A stretch of DNA of 64,000 nt. It comes from an uncultured Bacteroidota bacterium (GTDB taxonomy: Bacteria; Bacteroidota; Bacteroidia; 2-12-FULL-35-15). Under the pieces are notes generated by a model. The model searched no databases. It was not told the DNA's origin and saw nothing but the letters and a program-made list of their open reading frames with translations. The stretch covers positions 186,001-250,000 of the forward strand of contig CAINDA010000044.1 in assembly GCA_903847205.1 (NCBI GenBank), written 5' to 3'. A program made the translations under genes and the position numbers. This document shows, one piece after another, positions 35,155 to 44,200 of this stretch (within the stretch, counting starts at the first letter, position 1; every line of letters starts with the position of its first letter).

Positions 35155-36044
35155 TTTTTTCGATTAAACAAAGCAGCTTTGACTGCACTTGGCTGTATTT
35201 CTCTTTATTCATATGGGTTTAGCAATTGTATTATTCCTGCAAACGGCGAAAAAAAAGATTCATCGCAAGTCATTGAAAAATTTCGAAAAATCAAAATATG
35301 TTTAGATTATTCTAGTCTTAATACTTTTAACGGCAGAAAAGATACCAGCAAGATCCCGATTTTATCTCCCCATTTTAAATATACCGGAAAAAGAGGTTTT
35401 TCACAGAGGTAAGTCTAGTAAATGTTCCGAAAGGAAAAAAAAATTTTGATTAGCTTGATGCAAACATTGGATGGAATTTCGACTTATCCGAAAACTGGGA
35501 TGCTGGTGCAAGTTTTGCTCATTATTTTTATGATGCAAAAGTTGCGAGGATTAAAGCAGCCGTTTCTAATCATATAAATCTTAACGCAGGCTATGATTGG
35601 GATATTTTATATTCAACACTGGATTTGAATTGGGATAGAGGCAATAACAAATTCCCTTCTAAGGAGAAAATTCTTACCCAGAAATCAAATGATTATTCTT
35701 TGATTTTTTCTAACTCACACGTATTTTCTATTGATGATTTACTGAAAAAAGGTGATGATTTTTTTATTACCCCTGAAGCCGATGTTTTATGCGGTACACA
35801 AATTTTTTTAGTAAAGCATAAAGGCAAAACAAATCCAACAGATAAGATTTATCAGAAACAAGCTGCAAAATTTAACTTAACAGGTTATTTGCTGAGTTTA
35901 GAATTAAAATACAAAATAAAAAAATTCACATTGGAGTTAACTCCGACTTATATTATTCCAGAAAATGTTCCTGCAGGAGAATCTTCAACACCTTATTTTG
36001 TAATGAATGCTTCCGTTTATTTTACTTTTAAAAAGAAGAAGTAG
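35155..36044 (+). pseudogene. Decayed outer-membrane beta-barrel protein gene
   Basis: Three conceptually joined pieces read as one barrel protein. Piece 1 (to 35412) has a signal-like start (LTALGCISLYSYGFS) then LDYSSLNTFNGRKD and HFKYTGKRGF. At about 35395-35402, in a run of T, the frame must shift by one base to continue FTEVSLVNVPKGKKNFD. An in-frame TAG at 35451-35453 then interrupts it. Piece 3 runs on in the same frame to 36044 with DANIGWNFDLSENWDAGASF, GYDWDILYSTLDLNWDRG and a C-terminal strand ending NASVYFTFKKKK. Alternating aromatic/hydrophobic strands and the final F-rich strand are typical of outer-membrane barrels. One frameshift plus one stop argue for a pseudogene; sequencing error could explain one but hardly both. 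Family not identified. Confidence 0.6.
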
Positions 36045-36066
36045 ATTTATAATCTGATATCCACTT

Positions 36067-37233
36067 CTATTGCCTTTTGCTTAAAACAATAGATTTGGAG
36101 ACTATTTCAGAGGAAGTGCTTAATTTACACAGATAAATTCCTTCTGCTAAATCTGTTGCATTAAATGGTATTTGATAAGTTCCTTTTTCTTTTACTTCAT
36201 CAAGCAGTATCCGCACAATTCTTCCTGTATTATCATATACAACCAGATTTATATTTTCTTTTTTTTCAATGCTGAAGTTTATTATAGTTGTATTATTAAA
36301 CGGGTTAGGTGAAATTACTGTGCTGATATTTGGCAAAGCAGCATCCTGAATACCCGATGCAGGCGGGCATACAGCATTATTCAGAGTAGTCCAATGCTGA
36401 TTTGTATAAGGAACGCAGTCGTGCCTGTAGTACCACCAAAAATATCCCCCGATATATTTTGGAGTTGTAATATTCATAGAATAATATCTTGAGATGAATG
36501 AATCTTTAGCTGTTTCTAATTCAGTTCCGCATTCACCCATCCCTAATTTCGAATTAGGAAAAATAGTGTGAAGGCTGTCGAAAATATGCTGCCAATTGGG
36601 CTGGTAATTATTGCAGGAGTCTTCATAGTAACTCACCAAAACATAGTCAAGCCCTGATTTCATTGCAGCAGGGACATAATTATATACCCAAGAAAACATT
36701 TCATTTTGAGCAATAGAAAAACAAGGCTTGTTATAAAAAAGAGTTAAGGCTGTTTTTTTACCTCTGCTTTTTACCATATTATATACCGAAAATATTTTAG
36801 CTTTCACCGAATCTGAATCGCCAAGCCACTCTCCGTTTACTTCATTTCCAATCTCCCATATATCAATTTTGTTTGCAAAAGCATTCACATACTGAGTGGC
36901 TTTGTTTAAATTATCCGCAACCGTAAAGGAATCAGTGTACCAGCTGTCGAAAATTTCTCCCATTGTAAAAGCTGCATTATGAATACTGTCAACTGCATCT
37001 GCATAGTAAGATGGGGCGGTTGGTTCATCAAAAGCAATTCTCACTGTCATTTTTTTGCAGTGCCTCCTGAGCGAAGTGCAGATACTATCTACTCCAGAAA
37101 CATCATCTATAGTGAGGCCGTATATTTTTGATGTGTCAACAATCTGCTGAGAATAGCTTTTATCAATCAAAACAGCCTGTCCGAAGAAAACCAAAACCAG
37201 AACTTTAAAAATAATCTGCCTTTTCATAAGCAT
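36067..37233 (-). CDS. Glycoside hydrolase-like secreted protein with type A T9SS tail
   Basis: 388 aa; ATG at 37233 or, equally good, 37227 (MKRQIIFKVLVLVFFGQ). Signal peptide, then a domain with TIM-barrel character. DIWEIGNEVNGEWLG (E131) resembles the acid/base 'NE' of clan GH-A, and SKLGMGECGTELE (E234) could be the nucleophile, about 100 residues later as in that clan. Aromatic YFWWYYRHDCVPY near 264-276 could line a sugar cleft. The last ~80 residues (ISPNPFNNTTIINFSIEK ... NTGRIVRIL ... GIYLCKLST ... KSIVLSKRQ) are a type A T9SS domain. So this is a surface or released enzyme or sugar-binding protein, family unnamed. Confidence 0.7.
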   Translation of the reverse strand: MLMKRQIIFKVLVLVFFGQAVLIDKSYSQQIVDTSKIYGLTIDDVSGVDSICTSLRRHCKKMTVRIAFDEPTAPSYYADAVDSIHNAAFTMGEIFDSWYTDSFTVADNLNKATQYVNAFANKIDIWEIGNEVNGEWLGDSDSVKAKIFSVYNMVKSRGKKTALTLFYNKPCFSIAQNEMFSWVYNYVPAAMKSGLDYVLVSYYEDSCNNYQPNWQHIFDSLHTIFPNSKLGMGECGTELETAKDSFISRYYSMNITTPKYIGGYFWWYYRHDCVPYTNQHWTTLNNAVCPPASGIQDAALPNISTVISPNPFNNTTIINFSIEKKENINLVVYDNTGRIVRILLDEVKEKGTYQIPFNATDLAEGIYLCKLSTSSEIVSKSIVLSKRQ

Positions 37234-37336
37234 GTTTGTTAAACTTTTAATTATTGATCAAGAAAATATTTATAATGATGTCTTAATTATTTTCACAAAT
37301 ATAAATTTAATTATTTATTTGCTGCTCACAGCAAAA

Positions 37337-37696
37337 TCAATGCATGGCAGCAAATTTTTTCTTCAGCTCCTTTGTAAGCCCTGAAACCACGAGGTTATAT
37401 GAATCTGTAATCCATTCATGAAGCAGCTTTGTGCCTGCGGAGCCGTCCAAAACAACTGTATTCCAGTGTTTTTTGTTCATGTGAAACCCCGGCTTTACGC
37501 ATGAATAATGCTCCCTGAGTTCAATTGCTTTTTCCGGATCGCATTTAACATTAAATTCTAAAGGTTTTTCATTTAGGCCGGTCAGCAGAAAAGCTTTGCC
37601 CATTACTTTAAACACCAGTGTTTCTGCATCAAACGGAAAACTTTCTTCAACGCCTTTTTTAGAAATGCAGTATTCTCTCAGCTCTTCTATATTCAT
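37337..37696 (-). CDS. MmcQ/YjbR family protein
   Basis: 119 aa, normal for the family. Typical start NIEELREYCISKKGVEESFP and FDAETLVFKVMGKAFLL, then LEFNVKCDPEKAIELREHY and VKPGFHMNKKHWNTVVLDGS. The fold is CyaY-like; the family is often labelled DNA-binding from the double-wing arrangement, but no clear role is known. It sits between dacB (68 bp) and the glycosidase-like gene on the same strand, probably by chance. Confidence 0.9.
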   Translation of the reverse strand: MNIEELREYCISKKGVEESFPFDAETLVFKVMGKAFLLTGLNEKPLEFNVKCDPEKAIELREHYSCVKPGFHMNKKHWNTVVLDGSAGTKLLHEWITDSYNLVVSGLTKELKKKFAAMH

Positions 37697-37765
37697 ATCT
37701 AATTAATTTTTTGACGGCAAAAAAATTCCTCTGTCTTCTTTTTTTTAATTTTATATTTATCAAAC

Positions 37766-39361
37766 TCAAGGCAGATCAGCCATCAGCACAAATAATTTTT
37801 CGAATTTATCCTTCAGTTGTTTCTCCTCCCATTGCGTATTGTTAGCAATCATGGCAAAGCAGAGCATTTTACCGCTTTTGGTTTTTACATATCCGGCATA
37901 AGATTTCACACGCGACATTGTTCCGCTTTTCGCATGAAGATTGCCTTCTGCAGCAGTACCGCCTGCTAATTTCCTTATTGTCCCTGATTCGCCGGCAACA
38001 GGAAGTGAATTATAAAATGCCGGAAATACAGCACTGTCTTTCGCATATACGCGAAGCATTTCAACAAGCTGGTGCGTGGTAACTGTATTCATCCGGGAAA
38101 GACCGCATCCATCTGACATGCAAAATCCGCGAAGATCAATGTTACGGCTCTTCCAATAGTCGCAGAAAATATTTACACTGCTGCCGGCATTTCCAAAACC
38201 TTTCTGCTGAAGCGAAACAGCGCGAAGAATACTTTCGGCATAAAAATTCTGGCTCACCTGGTTAGTATGATAAACAATTTCAGAAAGTTTTGGAGAGAAA
38301 AAAGACGTAATTAAAATTTTTGTTTTTTCGGAAGATGGTTTTACATTATTCAATCGGCGCAAACGCATTGTAGAAACAGAATCCCGCAATCCAATACCAT
38401 CATCCCACAATGCAGATTTTAATGCCTGCGCACATAACAAGGCCGGGTCGGGAATAGAGGCACGCTCCTTCAGCAATTTAGAAACTTCTCCAAGAACTGT
38501 TCTGTCAAACTGAAACGGTGCACCTAAAACATAGGCATACGATTTTTCAACAGCAGGATTAAGCAGCACTTGATTATATAATTTCATTCCCGGAATTATT
38601 GGCGACGTAGAGATACGCAGCTGCCCGTTGTGGTTTACAACAAAAAAATCAAATACATTTTCATGGATATTTAATCCGCATGAACCTGCCCCGTAATTAC
38701 TCTGCACATCGCTCCAGGTCCATCCGCTCGGAATCGGATCGCGGTCAAACGATTCAGCGTCGCCAATAATAGATCCGGCAATACTGTCAATTCCCATTTT
38801 TTTAATTGCAAACGCCCACTGCTCTGCTGTTTTGCTAAGGTTTCCTCCGAAAGTTTCAGAGCCCAGAGTAGGATCTCCGCTTCCATGAATATAAATATTT
38901 CCATATAATATTTTTCTTTTCGGATCAATACTGCCATCATATTGCAGCGAAGTTGAAAAGCGGTAATCCGGGCCAAGTATAGAAAGTGCGGTTCCTGTGG
39001 TAATTATTTTCATTACAGAAGCCGGCATCAGCGCATGATCAATATCTACTTCGCAAACCGCTTGCCCGCTGTCTGCATCAGCGAGATAAAAACTCCAGCC
39101 TCCGCCAAAAAGCATTTTCGAGTTATTTATAGAATCAACATAAGCATAAAGTTTTCCGAATGCAGATGTATCAATCACAACCGGCTCCGGTGCAATGTTT
39201 ATGACTTTTGCGGTTAAGGTATCTTTGGTTACGGCTTCCGCCGAATGTATTGAATAAGTACCGATTGTAAAAACAAAAATAGTTCCCAGAAGCACCAGGG
39301 GAAGAAAGATGAGTGCAACAATTTGCTTAATTGTGAGTGTTTTGTTGAGGAAGCTTTTCAC
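37766..39361 (-). CDS. dacB: D-alanyl-D-alanine carboxypeptidase/endopeptidase (PBP4 type)
   Basis: 531 aa. One N-terminal membrane segment or signal anchor (about 13-35, IVALIFLPLVLLGTIFVFT). The penicillin-binding motifs are SxxK in MPASVMKIITTG (S115 nucleophile, K118), SDGCGLSRMN (the DGxGLSRxN motif of class C PBPs; Gly-Cys here, Gly-Ser in most) and KSGTMSRVKSYAGY (KTG-like box). Between SxxK and the second motif lies the long insertion of PBP4 proteins (GSGDPTLGSETFGG, IGDAESFDRDPIPSGWTWSD). It trims stem peptides or cuts crosslinks of peptidoglycan in the periplasm. No accessory genes beside it. Confidence 0.93.
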   Translation of the reverse strand: MKSFLNKTLTIKQIVALIFLPLVLLGTIFVFTIGTYSIHSAEAVTKDTLTAKVINIAPEPVVIDTSAFGKLYAYVDSINNSKMLFGGGWSFYLADADSGQAVCEVDIDHALMPASVMKIITTGTALSILGPDYRFSTSLQYDGSIDPKRKILYGNIYIHGSGDPTLGSETFGGNLSKTAEQWAFAIKKMGIDSIAGSIIGDAESFDRDPIPSGWTWSDVQSNYGAGSCGLNIHENVFDFFVVNHNGQLRISTSPIIPGMKLYNQVLLNPAVEKSYAYVLGAPFQFDRTVLGEVSKLLKERASIPDPALLCAQALKSALWDDGIGLRDSVSTMRLRRLNNVKPSSEKTKILITSFFSPKLSEIVYHTNQVSQNFYAESILRAVSLQQKGFGNAGSSVNIFCDYWKSRNIDLRGFCMSDGCGLSRMNTVTTHQLVEMLRVYAKDSAVFPAFYNSLPVAGESGTIRKLAGGTAAEGNLHAKSGTMSRVKSYAGYVKTKSGKMLCFAMIANNTQWEEKQLKDKFEKLFVLMADLP

Positions 39362-39765
39362 GAAGCTAAAGTAGCATTATTTTATTTATCGGGAATATGG
39401 GTCAATGCCACCTCTAATATCTCTTTATGAAGGTTACGAAAATGTTAATTGTATTAATTGGACTAAAAAAACAATGCCTCAATTACACTTTCACCTTCTT
39501 TATATTTTCTGGAATAGCAATAATGGCAGTGTGGCTTCCATTAAAACAAATCGAGGGGTATGAAAGCAATTAAAAATACCGTTTTGAGATTTTTATTTTT
39601 TTAAGCAAGGAAATATCAAGTAACGATATTGAAAAGAGAAAATGCGCACGAAAACATAAATGAATATGGCAAAACAACTACAACCTGAAAATGAACTAAA
39701 GTATTATCTCTAATCCATGAAGGTATTGTTTCATTTCATAAAACTCATCACGTCTTTAATGAAAA
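39362..39765. other. Intergenic region, no gene seen
   Basis: 404 bp between the PorP-like gene and dacB, both minus strand. It contains short frames only (for example 45 codons from 39428) without family resemblance or ribosome sites. It should hold the dacB promoter and the end of the adhesin/PorP transcript; I found no strong hairpin with a T tract. Confidence 0.4.
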
Positions 39766-41145
39766 TTAATTTTTCATTTTCACGTAAAACAAAGGCTTGT
39801 CATTACCTGTTTCCTCCCCGGCTTCATCAATTACTTTTATCAGTAAATCTATTCGAGTAACTTTTTTCGCTAACGAGAATTTTTGTTTATCAAAAATCCA
39901 TTTTTCATTCATTCTGACTTTTGAAATATCATTTTTAGTTATCAATTTAGGAGTATCCCCCAGTCTTACTAAAGAACTTTTTACTTTTTCAACTGACATT
40001 GGCACATTCGTTAGGATATCGTAAGCCTGCACTTTACCGCTGATAACAGCGTCAACAACATTATTAAATATTTTTTGTTTATCTACATTTTTATTAAGCG
40101 AATTCCAATATTCATCATCATAATCTACAGGCTGAATAAAAGCTGTTGATGATTGAATTTGTTCTGCCCAAAGTTCTCCCTTTGAAGTATCGGCAGTAAC
40201 AGTATTTTTTTTAGTAAAAACATAACCTAATAAAAATTCAGTTGAAGAGCCGGTATATGTTTTTATATTACTAATTCCGATATCATACGCATAGCCTAAA
40301 CATAAATTTTTGAACCTTACACCTCCGCTCACAGCAAGAGCATAGCTGCTGTGGTAGGTAAACCCTATCCAGCCTATTTTTTTCCAATCAAGAACAGTAT
40401 TAAAATCGTATTGAAGCGGGGCACCGCTCACGCTGCGCACATAAACCAAGGGAAATAATGTTATGCCCTTGTCTTTTACAACATCAACTACATACTTTAT
40501 AGATCCTTGGTAATGGCGAGCTAAATCAAAAAGACGAGGGTCGCCGTTAATGGAACTGTAATTCATTTTGTTTGCAAGTATCTGAGGTACAGAAAAACCT
40601 ATTTCTAATTTTTTTATTGAATATAATAAACCGAAATCAGTATTAAAAACGGCTTTGCTCTGTTGTTGCTGCAATAAATAAGGGTCATCTTTATCACGCA
40701 TAATCGCTTTTGCATAATCAATTTTGTTATCAAGAATCCCCATAGCCAGACCAAAAACCACTTTTTGGTCCTCGCTGATTTTTATTCTATAAGAATAAGT
40801 TAAAGCTGCACCGGTCTGACTGATAATATCAGTTGAATAGGTATAAAATTTCATTCCCAATCCTATATTTTTATCTTCAACAGGTCCGTCTATCGTTAAA
40901 AAGCTTGTCTGTGGCGCGCCTTTTATACTGGTCCATTGAGACCTGTGAGTCAAATATGCACTCGTTCTTTGATTATTTCCGGTATATGCCGGATTCAGCA
41001 CAAGAGGATCGGAATAATACTGGCTGCTGAAAGGAACCTGCTGTGCAACAATCCATGAATCTTTCCTTAACAAAGGAGAGAAAAAGAGCAGGACAGAAAT
41101 TATGACTGCCCCCTTGATTTGTAGATGTTTTGTTTTCATTTTCAT
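39766..41145 (-). CDS. PorP/SprF-family T9SS outer-membrane protein with a C-terminal GldN/PorN-like extension
   Basis: 459 aa. Signal peptide to about residue 34 (ending WIVAQQ). Residues 36-313 are a PorP/SprF barrel: QVPFSSQYYSDPLVLNPAYT, GNNQRTSAYLTHRSQW, IGLGMKFYTYSTDIISQTGA, LCLGYAYDIGISNIKTYTG, STEFLLGYVF. Normal members end soon after this. Here about 145 residues follow, and 345-459 (nt 39766-40113) resemble GldN/PorN of the T9SS ring: NNVVDAVISGKVQAYDIL, then RMNEKWIFDKQKFSLAKKV and DKPLFYVKM, compare the family's EDWFFDKQ...PLFW pattern. PorP/SprF proteins help display type B T9SS cargo, and this gene lies 65 bp after the giant CHU_C gene, as sprF follows sprB. The barrel call is firm; the GldN-like call rests on motif memory. 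Confidence 0.85.
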   Translation of the reverse strand: MKMKTKHLQIKGAVIISVLLFFSPLLRKDSWIVAQQVPFSSQYYSDPLVLNPAYTGNNQRTSAYLTHRSQWTSIKGAPQTSFLTIDGPVEDKNIGLGMKFYTYSTDIISQTGAALTYSYRIKISEDQKVVFGLAMGILDNKIDYAKAIMRDKDDPYLLQQQQSKAVFNTDFGLLYSIKKLEIGFSVPQILANKMNYSSINGDPRLFDLARHYQGSIKYVVDVVKDKGITLFPLVYVRSVSGAPLQYDFNTVLDWKKIGWIGFTYHSSYALAVSGGVRFKNLCLGYAYDIGISNIKTYTGSSTEFLLGYVFTKKNTVTADTSKGELWAEQIQSSTAFIQPVDYDDEYWNSLNKNVDKQKIFNNVVDAVISGKVQAYDILTNVPMSVEKVKSSLVRLGDTPKLITKNDISKVRMNEKWIFDKQKFSLAKKVTRIDLLIKVIDEAGEETGNDKPLFYVKMKN

Positions 41146-41160
41146 TTTTTTTATCCTTCA

Positions 41161-41194
41161 CCTCACCTCCTGCATAAAAGTTTTATGCAAGAGG
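41161..41194 (-). promoter_or_regulatory. Hairpin covering a strong Shine-Dalgarno before the PorP-like gene
   Basis: Minus strand: CTC-rich arm and TGCATAAAA pair with TTTTATGCA and GAGG (CCTC 41166-41169, TGCATAAAA 41171-41179, TTTTATGCA 41181-41189, GAGG 41191-41194; plus-strand letters). The stem takes in the first part of AGGAGGTGAGG (41171-41161), a full match to the 16S anti-SD, 15 nt before the ATG at 41145. Strong SD sequences are rare in Bacteroidota, so this site may control translation of the second gene of the pair. There is no T tract after the stem, so it is not a normal terminator. Confidence 0.55.
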
Positions 41195-41210
41195 CGAAAC
41201 GAAAATTAGT

Positions 41211-44200
41211 TTATTTTTCATGGAAAATCGTGATTCCGCCTGTATAGAACTTAGTTGAATTTTCAAACTTGAGGAAATAATAGTATGTACCATCTGGTAA
41301 AGGCTTACCGCTCATATTTGAACCATCCCAAGTATTTTGATAATTCGTTGATATATAAACCTGCTGACCTTCAACATTAACAACTGTTACCTGAGTATTT
41401 GGATAATTTTCAATATTTAAAATAATCCAAGTATCATTGTTTCCATCACCATTAGGCGTCATCACGTTAGAAATTACAACTTTGTAATCCACATCAATCG
41501 TAACAATTACTGTATCTGAACTCACACAGCTATTGGCATCCGTTACTGTAAGGAAATAAGTTGTAGTTTCCGTTGGTGTTGCAGTTGGGTCAGCAATAGA
41601 AGGATAATCAAGTCCTGCAATAACTGCAGAAGTAGAAGAAGTCCAAAGGTAGTTACCTCCTCCCGATCCATTGAGTACTACAGAACTGCCTAAAGCAATG
41701 GTTGTATCTCTGCCAGCATTTGCAATAGGGAGAGGAAAAACAACAACAGAAACAGAGTCGGAATTACTGCATGAACTGGAATTTGTTACATGAACCGAGT
41801 ATGTACCGCCCGAATTTACTACAATCCTTGAAGCAGTTGAACCATTACTCCACAAATAACTCAAACCTGCCCCAGTCGCAACACTCAGTGTATCCTTTCC
41901 GCCAAAACAGAATTTCATGGATCCGGTGGAAGAAATGTGCGGATCAGGTAAAGCATTTACTGTATAATTCTGAGTTAAAGTACTTATACAGCCTTGATCT
42001 GAAGTAACTGTAAGTTTCACGCTGTAAGTTCCTGCATTATTATAAGTAATAAGAACGGGCTGGCTGGTAGTGGTGGAAGTGTAGGTTGTATCACCAAAAT
42101 TCCAGTTATTTTGAACTATTGTTCCGCTGCTTACGGTTGATCCATTTGTAAATACCGATGTTTGTCCAAAGCAGACAGCAGGAGCCGTAAAGGCTGCAAT
42201 TGGATTTGGATTAACAGTAATAACCGCAATTAAGGATGTATCTGCTGAACAAACACCACTTTTCACCCATGCTCTGTACCATGTAGTAATTGTAAGATTG
42301 TTATAAGTGAAGGTTGGTGTTGGAGTTCCTGTGCTGGTCCATGTTAATCCGTTATTTGTAGAAGACAGCCAGCCTTGTATTACACCCGTATAACCATTCA
42401 AATTCAGTGTTCCATTATTCAAACCGCTGCATACTGAAGCATTACTTGTAACAGTACCGCCGACTGAAACAGGATCCACAGTAATTGTTACAGAGGATGA
42501 GTTTACCTCTTGGCATACCCCTCTTTGAACCACCGCATGGTAAACTGTTGTCACAGGAACGTTGCTGTAAGTCTGTGTTAAAGATGTATTAGTAATATTA
42601 TTCCATGTATTGCTGCCGTCTGTCGAATATTCCCATCTTACAACACTGCCAGTTTGGCCGCTCAGGGTAAGCACCCCTCCATTTGAACCGCTGCAAACAG
42701 TTGCATTGCTTGTTATTGTACCGCCCACAGAAGGAGGATCTACAACAACTGCAACATCAAATGTCAGCGGGTTTGAACAGACACCAGCTGAAATTGTGTA
42801 AGTGTATGTAACACTCACTGCCCCTGCTGTAGTATTCGTAAGCACTTCGTTAGGCGAGTTTGTCCCAACGCCTGCTGCATTGCTGATACCAGCTACGGCA
42901 GCTCTTGTCCAGGAAAATAGCGCACCTGTTGTCGAACTTGTCGGCGTATAATTGAAAACAGAACCGCTGCAGATTAGCGGAGCAGATGGATTGCTGCTTA
43001 AAACTGGCTCTGGATTCACAGTTACAACTACATTATAATTAACAGGACTAGAGCATCCATTTGCAATTAATTTATACATGTAAGTGACATGAAGCGGGGA
43101 TGCTGTTGTGTTAGTTAGTATCTCATTAATAGTGAAATTGCCGCCAGCCGCAGGATTACTTATTCCAATTACTGCTGCCCTGGACCAAGAGAATGACACA
43201 CCTGTTGTTGCACTTGTTGGTGTATAATTGAAAGCCGTACCGCTGCATATTGCAGGAGGATTTAATGTACTGCTTAATGTCGGAAGAGGATTAACAGTAA
43301 CCACTACACTGAAGGTAGAAGCATTAGTACAGCTGTTGCCGCTTACTGTATAAATGTAGGTAACATTTACCGGATTTGCAGTTGTGTCGGTAAGTATTTC
43401 GCTCGGATCACCTGTACCTGTTCTTGATAAGTTACCAATACCTAGAACCGCAGCCCTTGTCCAGGCGAACGATGCTCCAGGAGTTGTGCTCGCGGGCGTA
43501 TAATAGAATGTGCTTCCGCTGCATATAGCCGCAGGAACCAGCGAACTCGTCAATTTTGGAGTTGGGTTAACTCTTACAACAACACTATATGTCAATGGAT
43601 TTATACAGCTGCTTGCTGTTACACTATAAACATAAGTAACATTTACAGCAATTGAAGTTGTATCTGTTAAAATCTCACCTGGATCGCCCGAACCGCTAGA
43701 TGCGGTATTACTGATGCCCGCAATAGCTGCTCTTGTCCAGTTAAATACAGCTCCTGCAGTAGCACTAGTTGATGTGTAATGGAAAGCTGTACCGCTGCAA
43801 ATAGCGGATGGAGTTAAGGTACTAGACAAATTCGGAGTTGGATTTACAGCAACGACAACATCCTCGTTATACTGGCAGTTGTTAGCGGCAATTCTATAAG
43901 TGTAGGTAACAAAATTAGGATAAGACGCAAGGTTAGTAAGCACTTCGCTTGGGTCGCCTGCACCGCTGCCGGCCGGATTGCTGATACCCGCAACAGCAGG
44001 CCTTGTCCACGTAAACACAGAACCTGCAGTTGCGCTTGTCGGTGTATAACTGAAAGTTGTACCGCTGCAAATAGCAGGAGGCGTCAAACTGCTGCTTAAT
44101 GTCGGCGTTGGATTAACAGTGGCAACAACACTGAAAGGAAGAGCATTTGTACAGCCTGCAACAGATACAGTGTAAACATAAGTGGTATTTTTCGGAACGG

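Noticed and set aside
37296-37303. TATATTTG promoter -7 match upstream of the glycosidase-like gene
   Set aside because: No TTTG at 19-20 bp; the next one is 28 bp away.
39428-39565. 45-codon plus-strand frame in the gap before dacB
   Set aside because: No ribosome site, no hydrophobic or domain pattern, and wrong orientation to both neighbours.
40973-41161. 62-codon minus-strand frame starting GTG at 41161, 5 nt after the strong AGGAGG
   Set aside because: The SD spacing is tempting, but the frame overlaps the signal-peptide region of the PorP-like gene and its product has no recognisable features. It could at most be a leader peptide.
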